A stretch of DNA of 17,093 bases from JAQUGA01 sp038210985 (GTDB taxonomy: Bacteria; Bacteroidota; Bacteroidia; Bacteroidales; WCHB1-69), in NCBI GenBank assembly GCA_038210985.1, contig JBBQWB010000067.1, forward strand, positions 1 to 17,093, in the 5' to 3' direction. The stretch's first letter is position 1, and each line of letters begins with the position of its first letter. The position numbers and the translations under genes were made by a program. Below the pieces are notes generated by a model. It ran no database searches and was not told the origin of the DNA. It was given only the letters and a program-made list of their open reading frames with translations. Below, piece by piece: positions 6,267 through 13,278 of the stretch.

Positions 6267-7334
6267 CTAATCTTTATCAATATTAATAATAATATATTTT
6301 TTGTTCCCTAATTTAAGCTGAAATGCATAATCAATTTGGTGTTTTCCACTTGGGTTGCCAACTTTGACAAAGGCATCATCGCATGTCATTTCTTTATCCA
6401 CCATATCATGACTGGCTTGTTCAAGGGCAACAATATCGGTAGAAGCTAGTATGCCAATATCGCGAACAAATGGCTTCCCAGCATGTTTGGAGCAATCGCA
6501 CGATTTGGAAATATTTGCTAAAACATTAATAAAAACCATCTTTTTTGAATTCATAATTACCAAAGCATATTCAACCAATTTTTCCAAAAAATCGTTTTGA
6601 TTTGTCGAACCCCAAGGCACTCCAAATGCCTGAACAGGACATTCGCCAATACATTTTGCACAACCGATACATTTATTTTTGTCAATTCTCAGTGGATTCA
6701 AAGTAATGGCATTACCTGGACATTCCTTCACGCAAATACCACATTGAATGCATTTTTCGGGTTTGGTAGTTGGTACATCGTTGGCATGCAATGCCATTTT
6801 GCCAGCAATTGAAGCCAATCCCATCGAAACATTTTTTATAGCTCCGCCAAAACCGGCACTTCCATGTCCTTTAAAGTGCGAAACAATAACATAGCTGTCG
6901 TAATTAAAAAAATGTTTGCCCACTTTAATTTCTTTAAAGTGCTTTGTGTCAAATTTAATAATGGAGTCGCCGGCCGAATCTAATATGTCAATTGGTGCAA
7001 AATCAAATCCATGTTCTTTAGCTAATTCAATATGGGTATTTGTATAACGACGTTTGCTTACGTACAAAACATTAGTTTCGACAAAAGTTCCCTGAGTTTC
7101 TTTTATCAGTTCGGTATAAAGGCGTGGATTTAAAAAATTTGGATTGCCTTCTTCTCCAAAATGGACTTTTACCCCGATTTTACCCTTCATTTCCTGATTT
7201 ATATACTTGTAAATTTTTAACAACGATTGGGCATTAATTACTTCCGTAAAATAAACTTTTGAAGGAGGAACTTCTGCAAACAAGTATAAGTTACAAATAA
7301 ATGAAATTAAAATTAAAAAGATTTTTTTACGCAT
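6267..7334 (-). CDS. DUF362 protein with two 4Fe-4S clusters and an N-terminal signal peptide
   Basis: The start was placed at the ATG at 7334, 4 nt past the kinase stop (355 residues); an in-frame ATG 33 bases upstream would overlap the kinase. The bulk is a DUF362 domain, with SHFKGHGSAGFGGAIKNVSMGLAS (152-175) and a late STDIVALEQA segment (298-307). It is interrupted by a ferredoxin module with two full CxxCxxCxxxC/P motifs: C195, C198, C201, C205 and C222, C225, C228, C232. A further CDC pair (C279, C281) may bind another metal. Residues 1-20 (MRKK, hydrophobic run, LYLFA) form a Sec-like signal peptide before the usual family start at SKVYFT, which is odd for a protein whose clusters are normally built in the cytoplasm. 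There is no twin-arginine motif. The electron partner and substrate are unknown. Confidence 0.85.
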   Translation of the reverse strand: MRKKIFLILISFICNLYLFAEVPPSKVYFTEVINAQSLLKIYKYINQEMKGKIGVKVHFGEEGNPNFLNPRLYTELIKETQGTFVETNVLYVSKRRYTNTHIELAKEHGFDFAPIDILDSAGDSIIKFDTKHFKEIKVGKHFFNYDSYVIVSHFKGHGSAGFGGAIKNVSMGLASIAGKMALHANDVPTTKPEKCIQCGICVKECPGNAITLNPLRIDKNKCIGCAKCIGECPVQAFGVPWGSTNQNDFLEKLVEYALVIMNSKKMVFINVLANISKSCDCSKHAGKPFVRDIGILASTDIVALEQASHDMVDKEMTCDDAFVKVGNPSGKHQIDYAFQLKLGNKKYIIINIDKD

Positions 7335-7338
7335 GATA

Positions 7339-8016
7339 TTATTTTTGATTTTCACTTGAATAAACACTGTTTAAAAAATATTTGTCTGACGTTATGCGAT
7401 GAATACTGGGGCTGTATGAATGTTGGATTAAGGAAATTAAATAATTATAGTCATCATCCGATTTTACAAAATCCAAATGATTGGTATCCACAATCAGAAT
7501 TGGAATTCCGGGTAAATGTTTAAAGTAATTCAAATAACCTTGTTGAATATTATGGAGGTATTCGCCTGTAATATTTTGTTCGTATTCTCGCCCTCTTTTT
7601 TTGATGTTGTTTAAAAGCAATTCTATGTCTTTATATAAGTAAACAATAAGTTCGGGGCGACGTAAAAAGGAGGAGATGATTTCGAATATTTTAAGATAAA
7701 GTGAATATTCATCATTTTTTAGATTGTTTTGCGAAAAAATTGCACATTTGTCTATAAAATAGTCGGCAATGGTAAAATCTGCAAACAGATCGGTTTGAGC
7801 AAGCATGTTTTTAAGCTGACTATACCTGTCGGTTAAAAACGACATTTCGAGCGGAAAAGCATATCTTTCGGGATCTTCGTAGAATTTGGGTAAAAAAGAG
7901 TTGTCGGCAAATTGTTCGAGTATCATTCGGGCATTAAAATCTTCTGCAAAACGCTTGGTAAAGCAGGTTTTACCAGCCCCAATACAACCTTCTATTACAA
8001 TATAATTATAGTCCAC
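7339..8016 (-). CDS. Deoxynucleoside kinase, GTG start
   Basis: It phosphorylates deoxynucleosides (probably deoxyadenosine or deoxyguanosine in this subfamily) with ATP for salvage. It is 225 residues long. The P-loop GCIGAGKT is at 10-17, LEQFADNSFLPKFYEDPERYAFPLEMSFLTDRY (33-65) is the substrate-binding stretch with E34, IADYFIDKCAIFSQNNL (83-99) is the DRS-like region, and KKRGREYEQNI (139-149) is the LID with arginines. The start codon is GTG (8016-8014). No ATG precedes the P-loop, and the next Met (residue 31) would delete it. The folK gene lies 104 nt upstream on the same strand; a folK/kinase pairing is common in Bacteroidota as far as I recall. Substrate preference cannot be read from the sequence. 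Confidence 0.87.
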   Translation of the reverse strand: MDYNYIVIEGCIGAGKTCFTKRFAEDFNARMILEQFADNSFLPKFYEDPERYAFPLEMSFLTDRYSQLKNMLAQTDLFADFTIADYFIDKCAIFSQNNLKNDEYSLYLKIFEIISSFLRRPELIVYLYKDIELLLNNIKKRGREYEQNITGEYLHNIQQGYLNYFKHLPGIPILIVDTNHLDFVKSDDDYNYLISLIQHSYSPSIHRITSDKYFLNSVYSSENQK

Positions 8017-8120
8017 TTTTTTTGCAATAAAGATAAGTATGTTTTTTGAATTGAAGCCAAAATAAAATTACGATTGTTCACTTTTTTTTGCAACTCGACT
8101 TCGCTCGGCGTTCACTAAAT

Positions 8121-8609
8121 TTAAAGAATGTTAACCTCAGAAACATCAACGCAATCTTCTGAAATTTTACGTAATGTTTTATTAATTTGTGGATGAACAA
8201 AGTTTGGATAAATTTCGACTAAAGGCATCATCGTAAATTTTCGTAAATGCAATCGAGGATGAGGAATTTCTAAATTGGGATTACAAATAATTTCATCGTT
8301 AAAAAACAGCATATCTAGGTCAATAATTCGGGATGAATATCCTTTTTCATTTGGATTTCTAACTCTACCCAAACAAGATTCAATTTCGAGTAATTTTTGT
8401 AATACTTCTATTGCGGTTAGTGGGGTTTTTATTTCTATTACACAATTAATAAACCATTCGCTTGAGTTAAAGCCCCATGGTTCAGATTCGTAAAAAGAGG
8501 ATGTTTTTTTAATTTCTCCAATTTGAGAACTTATCTGTTTTTTGGCATCGAGAATACTTTGGGTTTTGTTACCCATGTTTGAACCAAGAAGAATAATGCA
8601 AAAATTCAT
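8121..8609 (-). CDS. folK: 2-amino-4-hydroxy-6-hydroxymethyldihydropteridine pyrophosphokinase
   Basis: It transfers pyrophosphate from ATP to 6-hydroxymethyl-7,8-dihydropterin, the step before dihydropteroate synthase in folate synthesis. It is 162 residues, the normal length for a single-domain HPPK. Motifs are LLGSNMGNK (7-15), SSFYESEPWG (37-46), FINCVIEI (53-60), the ATP and Mg site RIIDLDMLFF with R94, D97 and D99, and IPHPRLHLRKFTMMPL (115-130). It is followed by the deoxynucleoside kinase gene. A second folate gene, the formyltetrahydrofolate cyclo-ligase, lies in the next gene cluster. Confidence 0.94.
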   Translation of the reverse strand: MNFCIILLGSNMGNKTQSILDAKKQISSQIGEIKKTSSFYESEPWGFNSSEWFINCVIEIKTPLTAIEVLQKLLEIESCLGRVRNPNEKGYSSRIIDLDMLFFNDEIICNPNLEIPHPRLHLRKFTMMPLVEIYPNFVHPQINKTLRKISEDCVDVSEVNIL

Positions 8610-8620
8610 GTATAAAGATT

Positions 8621-8642
8621 AAAAAAGCCATCAACGATGGCT
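8621..8642 (-). terminator. Intrinsic terminator of the beta-barrel protein gene
   Basis: AGCCATC (8626-8632) and GATGGCT (8636-8642) form a 7-bp stem with an AAC loop. On the minus strand the stem leads into T6. It lies 27 nt past the stop of the outer-membrane protein gene and just before folK. Confidence 0.75.
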
Positions 8643-8668
8643 CTTAAATATTTTAGAAAGAATATTAA

Positions 8669-9382
8669 TTAGTATAACATTTCGTTTAGCAAAATGATTA
8701 TGCCAGCTGTGCCGGTAAATTCATGAATTTGTGGCTTTTGAACTTCTTCGGGAATGATAGAGTTATAGCCGTATTTGTTATGTTTAGAGTAAAAATAGTC
8801 GGTGTTAAATGTAAACCCAAAACGGTCAGAAACCATTAAATTAACACGCATTCCAGCATGAAAAACAAAAGCTGTTCGGGTTTCACGATTAATATCGATG
8901 GTGGCTGATTGATAAGCTTCACCATAATTTTGATATGGATAAATTTCTTCATATAAAATGGAACCTTGAGGAGTTAATGTTCGTTGTATTCCAACTCCAC
9001 CGCAACCCATAAACGAGAACCACCAATTTGGCATTGCATTAAAATAAGCATTTACTGTGTAATTTTGAACGATATAATTATCCAGTGTAGCCGTAGTTTT
9101 ATTATAATTAAAACGAGGTGTATTTACTCTATTATCTGCAAAACGATTTTCAAAAGGTTTGTAATAGCCATGATTTACTTGTAAACCAACCCCAAAAAGG
9201 TAATTTATAAAAAATGCACCTTCCACTTTTCCGTAATAGCCTGGAAATTGACAATCTTTTAAACTTACGTTGCCTGCACCACCAGTAAGGCTTATAAAAC
9301 TAGGCCTTATTTCGTAATACTGAGCCTTAATAGACGTAATTAATAATCCTAAAACTAAGGTAAAAAATATACTTTTTTTCAT
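8669..9382 (-). CDS. Outer-membrane beta-barrel-like protein
   Basis: It is 237 residues long. Residues 1-20 are a Sec signal peptide (MKKSIFF, hydrophobic run, cleavage likely after SIKA). The mature part alternates polar and aromatic or hydrophobic residues in short strands: FFINYLFGVGLQVNHGYY, YTVNAYFNAMPNWWFSFMGCGGVGIQ, TAFVFHAGMRVNLMVSDRFGFTFNTDYFY and FTGTAGIIILL near the end. This pattern is typical of small eight- to ten-stranded barrels. No specific family is recognised and nothing shows a ligand or enzyme activity. A terminator separates it from folK, and 105 bases separate it from the cyclo-ligase gene upstream, so it may be its own transcription unit, though no promoter was found. 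Confidence 0.75.
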   Translation of the reverse strand: MKKSIFFTLVLGLLITSIKAQYYEIRPSFISLTGGAGNVSLKDCQFPGYYGKVEGAFFINYLFGVGLQVNHGYYKPFENRFADNRVNTPRFNYNKTTATLDNYIVQNYTVNAYFNAMPNWWFSFMGCGGVGIQRTLTPQGSILYEEIYPYQNYGEAYQSATIDINRETRTAFVFHAGMRVNLMVSDRFGFTFNTDYFYSKHNKYGYNSIIPEEVQKPQIHEFTGTAGIIILLNEMLY

Positions 9383-9487
9383 ATTTTGTGTTTTTACTCT
9401 GCTAATTTAGAAAATAAAATTCAATAATAAACAATTGTTACGGAAAATTAAATTAAAATGTTTCAATAATTGCACAATTAATAAATT

Positions 9488-10057
9488 TTATGGATTTGTA
9501 AACGAAATAACTTCATCCATTTTAACATCTCTTTCTGTTACTGGAACTGTCTCTAATAGCTGTATGTCAAAGCAAACTCCAATTTTTTTTGCAGTTGTTT
9601 TTGGTAAAAATTTATCATAATAAGCTTTTCCTCTTCCCATCCTGTTTTTTTTCAGGTCGAATGCAAGTCCAGGAACTAAAATAAGATCAATTTTGTCGAA
9701 TTTGATATAAACTGCACCACTTGGTTCCAAAATTCCAAATGAACTTCCCGTGGTTAACAAATCAATTTCTTCAAAAACTCTAATTTCTAATTCATCTCCC
9801 TTTACACTTGGCAGTATAAATTGTTTTGACGATGAATATTTTACAACTAATTCAGATAAATCAACTTCATCCTTTAATGCCCAATAAGCCATAACCGTTT
9901 TTGCCGCTTGAAAAATGGAATTATTCTCAATTTGCTTCACAATATTTGATGATTGAATGGCTCGGTCTTCGAGGGATAATAACTTTTTTTGCTCTTTTAT
10001 GTGCAATCGCAACTTTTTCTTTTCGACGTCGATTAGTTGAGGGTCAATAATTCGCAT
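9488..10057 (-). CDS. 5-formyltetrahydrofolate cyclo-ligase
   Basis: It converts 5-formyltetrahydrofolate with ATP to 5,10-methenyltetrahydrofolate, returning folinate to the one-carbon pool. The 189-residue protein shows the family order: an N-terminal basic helix (KKKLRLHIKEQKK), VMAYWALKDEVDL (55-67), FILPSV, GILEPSG (103-109), LILVPGLAFDLKKNRMGRGKAYYDKFL (124-150) and a late DVKMDEVI. The phosphate loop reads GRGKAYYD where the family usually has a glycine before the YYD; this looks tolerable, not inactivating. The ATG lies within the last codons of the 2-epimerase gene (14-nt overlap), so translation is probably coupled. It is the last gene of the four-gene run beginning with the DUF58 gene. 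Confidence 0.92.
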   Translation of the reverse strand: MRIIDPQLIDVEKKKLRLHIKEQKKLLSLEDRAIQSSNIVKQIENNSIFQAAKTVMAYWALKDEVDLSELVVKYSSSKQFILPSVKGDELEIRVFEEIDLLTTGSSFGILEPSGAVYIKFDKIDLILVPGLAFDLKKNRMGRGKAYYDKFLPKTTAKKIGVCFDIQLLETVPVTERDVKMDEVISFTNP

Positions 10058-11195
10058 GTTCGTATATTTTGGTTAGCATATATTCGGAGGATTTTCCATT
10101 TCCAAAAATTTCGGGAAAATCCAAATGGTCGATTTCATTAAAATAGGAATAAGCATCTATTATTTTAGTTGTATCGGCATCTGCAATTTTTGCACATCCA
10201 ACTTCCACAATTTCAACCCATTCGGTTTCGGGACGTAAAATAATAGATGGTTTTTTAAAGAAAAAAGCCTCTTTTTGAACTCCACCCGAATCGGTAATAA
10301 TAATTTTTGAAGTCTGTTCTAATCGAATCATATCAAAAAACGAAACTGGATTTGATAAAATTAAATTCCGATTTTGTTGAATTTTATCAAGCAAAGCCTT
10401 GGGTAAAATAGTTGGTAAAACTTTGGAAGTTCGAGGGTGCAAAGGAATAAATATTTTCTCGTTATATTCCGTACTGATTTTTTGAAGTGCTGTAAATATG
10501 GAAGTTAACCGTTTTTCATCGTCGGTATTTGAGTTGCGATGAATGGTGCAAAGAATAAATTTATTTGGGTCAAGATTGTTATTTTCGATAATTTTCGATT
10601 TTTCGGAGGCAAACGAAGCAAAGTACAAGGAATTGTCGAGCATTATGTCCCCACAATGATAAACTTTAGGGTTATCCATCGAATATGGAGGAAGATTATC
10701 AATTTTGAAACCTTCTTTTTCCAAATTTTTTAAACCAGTATTGGTAGGAGTGAAGAGGAGGGTAGAAGCATGATCGGTCATAATTCGATTGATTTCTTCG
10801 GGCATCGATTTGTTAAACGAACGCAATCCTGCCTCGATATGAATTACAGGAACTTGTAATTTAGAAGCGGCTAAACTCCCTGCCAAGGTTGAGTTTGTAT
10901 CGCCATAAACCAATACATAATTTGGCTTTTCACTTAATATTATCGATTCAATTTTTTCGAGCATTAAAGCAGTTTGCTTGCCATGCGAAAATGAGCCAAC
11001 ACTTAAATTATATTGTGGTTTTGGTATTCCCATTTCGTCGAAAAACACTTCCGACATATTTGCATCGTAATGTTGTCCAGTATGAACTAAAACTTCAACT
11101 ATTTTATGTTTAAATTTATTTGAAATGGCTCTACTAATAGCCGCAGCTTTAATAATTTGTGGTCGTGCTCCAATTATAGTTAAAAGTTTAATCAT
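10044..11195 (-). CDS. wecB: UDP-N-acetylglucosamine 2-epimerase (non-hydrolysing), WecB/WbpI family
   Basis: It inverts C2 of a UDP-HexNAc sugar, giving UDP-ManNAc or a ManNAc-type uronate for surface polysaccharide. It is 383 residues, full length. Motifs are IIGARPQIIKAAA (7-19), VHTGQHYDANMSEVFFDEMGIP, VYGDTNSTLAGSLAA with D99, HIEAGLRSFNKSMPEEINR with E121 and E134, CTIHRNSN with H219, and the UDP site TDSGGVQKEAFFFKKPSIILRPETEW (301-326). The last part reads RPETEWVE where classic WecB has a TERPE-type sequence; this recalls WbpI-type enzymes that act on UDP-diacetamido-glucuronate, so the exact substrate is open. It starts 10 nt after radC. No other glycan gene is nearby, which is unusual for this family. 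Confidence 0.85.
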   Translation of the reverse strand: MIKLLTIIGARPQIIKAAAISRAISNKFKHKIVEVLVHTGQHYDANMSEVFFDEMGIPKPQYNLSVGSFSHGKQTALMLEKIESIILSEKPNYVLVYGDTNSTLAGSLAASKLQVPVIHIEAGLRSFNKSMPEEINRIMTDHASTLLFTPTNTGLKNLEKEGFKIDNLPPYSMDNPKVYHCGDIMLDNSLYFASFASEKSKIIENNNLDPNKFILCTIHRNSNTDDEKRLTSIFTALQKISTEYNEKIFIPLHPRTSKVLPTILPKALLDKIQQNRNLILSNPVSFFDMIRLEQTSKIIITDSGGVQKEAFFFKKPSIILRPETEWVEIVEVGCAKIADADTTKIIDAYSYFNEIDHLDFPEIFGNGKSSEYMLTKIYEHANY

Positions 11196-11205
11196 AAAAT
11201 TTTAT

Positions 11206-11901
11206 TTAAAGATTGCCCTCATCGGCAAAACTATAATATGAATTTTTACCAATGATAATGTGGTCTAAAATATTGATTTCCAGTAATTTTCCGGCAGAAA
11301 TAATTTTGTCGGTTAAATTTTTATCTTGTTGACTAGGGCTTAGGCTTCCCGAAGGATGATTGTGGCATAAAATAATGTTCGATGCTTTGTTTTCTAAGGC
11401 TGCCATAAATATTATTTTTGGATCCACAACCGTTGAACTTAATCCTCCCGTGCTAATGTTTTTTTCACAGATTATTTGATTTGCCCTATCTAAAAGAATT
11501 ATCCAAAATTCTTCATGAATGGAGTCTCCGATAATACAATTCATGTATTCAAAAGCACTTTTGCTGGTACTTATTACCTTTTTTTCTGCTACTTCCGATT
11601 TTAGTCGGCGATAGCCAAGTTCGAGTGCCGAAACAATTGAAATAGCCTTAGCTTCTCCAATTCCGTGATATTTCATCAAATCGTTTATGGAAAGTTTTGA
11701 TATTTCGATGAGGTTTCCTTTATGGTCTCGTAAAATCCTTTGAGCTAAATCCACAGCCGACTCTTTATTATTTCCCGAACCAATTAAAATGGCAATTAAT
11801 TCGGCATCGGTTAAAGCACGTTTGCCTTTTGCAATCATTTTTTCGCGTGGACGATCGCCAATATCCCAATCTTTTATTGCTAAACGTGGAAAGTCTGTCA
11901 T
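11206..11901 (-). CDS. radC: RadC-family JAB/MPN domain protein
   Basis: It is 231 residues long and complete. The N-terminal half has the UPF0758 region DRPREKMIAKGKRALTDAELIAILIGSG (16-43) and a helix-hairpin-helix (LMKYHGIGEAKAISIVSALEL, 75-95). The C-terminal half is a JAMM/MPN+ fold with E131 and the metal motif HNHPSGSLSPSQQD (H180, H182, D193), so the zinc-binding residues are intact. Despite the name, a role in DNA repair is not well supported and the true activity of this family is unclear. It starts 2 nt after the DUF58 gene and 10 nt before the epimerase gene, so it is part of a tight operon. Confidence 0.92.
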   Translation of the reverse strand: MTDFPRLAIKDWDIGDRPREKMIAKGKRALTDAELIAILIGSGNNKESAVDLAQRILRDHKGNLIEISKLSINDLMKYHGIGEAKAISIVSALELGYRRLKSEVAEKKVISTSKSAFEYMNCIIGDSIHEEFWIILLDRANQIICEKNISTGGLSSTVVDPKIIFMAALENKASNIILCHNHPSGSLSPSQQDKNLTDKIISAGKLLEINILDHIIIGKNSYYSFADEGNL

Positions 11902-11903
11902 TT

Positions 11904-12839
11904 TTAATGCATTTTTTGGCGTTTAATAAAATAGGGCATCAAAATTTGATGAAAACCCTTGTTAATGTCGGCTTCTACAAAATCAATTTGGTATTGACTA
12001 CATTTTAGCTTCAACTCTTCATAAAATTCATTCATCGCTTTTGTGTATGTTTCCTTGACTTCGTTTGGATGTAATTTTAAAACTTGATCGCTTTCCAAAT
12101 CCATAAATCGGTATGGTCTATTGCTGAATTCAAAATCAATTTCTAAATTTTTATCTACCACATGAAATAGTATAACTTCATGTTTGTTGTGTTTAAGATG
12201 TTGCAATGCGTTAAAGAGTTCCTCTTTTTTTGATAAATCATCAAACATATCGCTAAATATTACAACAAGCGATCGGCGATTAATGCTTTCGGCTACTTCG
12301 TGCAATGCTTTTGTAGCTGAAGTTTTTTTCTTTTCATCTGTTTGAGGAGCGTCGAGTAGTTTTTCGAGTTCGTTAAAAACATATTTTTGATGAATGGTAG
12401 ATGAACGTGAAGGAGTGCTTAAATCCAGTTTTTCGTTAAACAAACTTAATCCAAAAGCATCTCGTTGTCCTTTTAAAAGCTGAATAATAGCTGCCGTAGC
12501 ATATATTGAAAAGATTAACTTATTTGGATTTTCGAACGAAATATTTTCTTTAATTGGAAACAGCATCGAGCTGGATGTGTCAATTATGATTCGGCATCTT
12601 AAGTTCGTTTCTTCTTCGTATTTTTTGACAAATAATTTGTCGCTACGGGCAAAGAGTTTCCAATCGATGTGCCGAGTTGATTCGCCTTGGTTATACAATC
12701 GATGTTCGGCAAATTCAACCGAAAATCCATGAAACGGACTTTTATGTAAACCGGTAATAAATCCTTCCACAACTTGTTTGCTAACAAGTTCCAAATGGCT
12801 ATAACGTCGTAAAAGTTTTAGGTCGATTTGTTGTGACAA
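11904..12839 (-). CDS. DUF58 protein (von Willebrand A-like), TTG start
   Basis: It is 311 residues with the DUF58 signature YNQGESTRHIDWKLFARSDKLFVKKYEEE (49-77) followed by a vWA-like domain. That domain has a MIDAS-type DTSSSM (87-92) and a second acidic site FSDMFDD (195-201), so divalent metal binding looks intact. Family members usually pair with a MoxR AAA+ ATPase as metal or cofactor chaperone systems; no MoxR gene is in this window. The start codon is TTG (12839-12837): the frame upstream is closed by a stop 28 bases before, contains no ATG, and the next Met (residue 92) is inside the vWA domain. It leads the run DUF58, radC, epimerase and cyclo-ligase genes. No promoter was recognised in the 117 bases before it. 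Confidence 0.85.
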   Translation of the reverse strand: MSQQIDLKLLRRYSHLELVSKQVVEGFITGLHKSPFHGFSVEFAEHRLYNQGESTRHIDWKLFARSDKLFVKKYEEETNLRCRIIIDTSSSMLFPIKENISFENPNKLIFSIYATAAIIQLLKGQRDAFGLSLFNEKLDLSTPSRSSTIHQKYVFNELEKLLDAPQTDEKKKTSATKALHEVAESINRRSLVVIFSDMFDDLSKKEELFNALQHLKHNKHEVILFHVVDKNLEIDFEFSNRPYRFMDLESDQVLKLHPNEVKETYTKAMNEFYEELKLKCSQYQIDFVEADINKGFHQILMPYFIKRQKMH

Positions 12840-12956
12840 GAGAGATGAATTTATTGTTTTTAGAAATCAAAATTTATTTCAGATAATAGATAATAACGCA
12901 AAGAAACCGAAATAAATTTCAGTAAATTGCATACTTATTAAAATAAAATCTTTTAA

Positions 12957-13274
12957 TTATATCAATGCATCAATTTTAGCAGCTAAATTAGCCTTAGAAG
13001 CATATCCAACTTGTTTGTCAACCACTTGTCCATTTTTAAAAAACAGAATGGTAGGGATATTGCGAATTCCAAATTTCACGGTGATGTCTGGATTTGAGTC
13101 CACATCCACTTTTCCAACGATTGCTTTGCCTTCGTATTCGGTTGCTAATTCGGCAACAAGAGGAGCTATTTGGCGGCATGGTCCACACCATTCTGCCCAA
13201 AAATCAACTAAAACTGGTTTGTTCGATTGAAGTACTAATTCTTCAAAATTACTGTCTGTAAATTCTAATGCCAT
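12957..13274 (-). CDS. trxA: Thioredoxin
   Basis: This cytoplasmic disulfide reductase has 105 residues with WCGPC (C30, C33), VDFWAEW before it, KVDVDSNPDI and the cis-proline segment RNIPTILFFKNGQ (P74). The start was placed at the ATG at 13274, giving MALEFTDSNFEEL, the usual length and N-terminus of the family. An in-frame ATG 27 bases upstream would overlap the end of dnaE. It follows the dnaE stop by 4 nt and is likely co-transcribed with it. There is no signal peptide. Confidence 0.95.
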   Translation of the reverse strand: MALEFTDSNFEELVLQSNKPVLVDFWAEWCGPCRQIAPLVAELATEYEGKAIVGKVDVDSNPDITVKFGIRNIPTILFFKNGQVVDKQVGYASKANLAAKIDALI

Positions 13275-13278
13275 AATA

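Noticed and set aside
8085..8120. Possible regulatory repeat near the folK end (CACTTTTTTTTGCAA, similar to 8013-8025)
   Set aside because: The similarity rests mostly on a T-run and no stem or promoter could be built from it.
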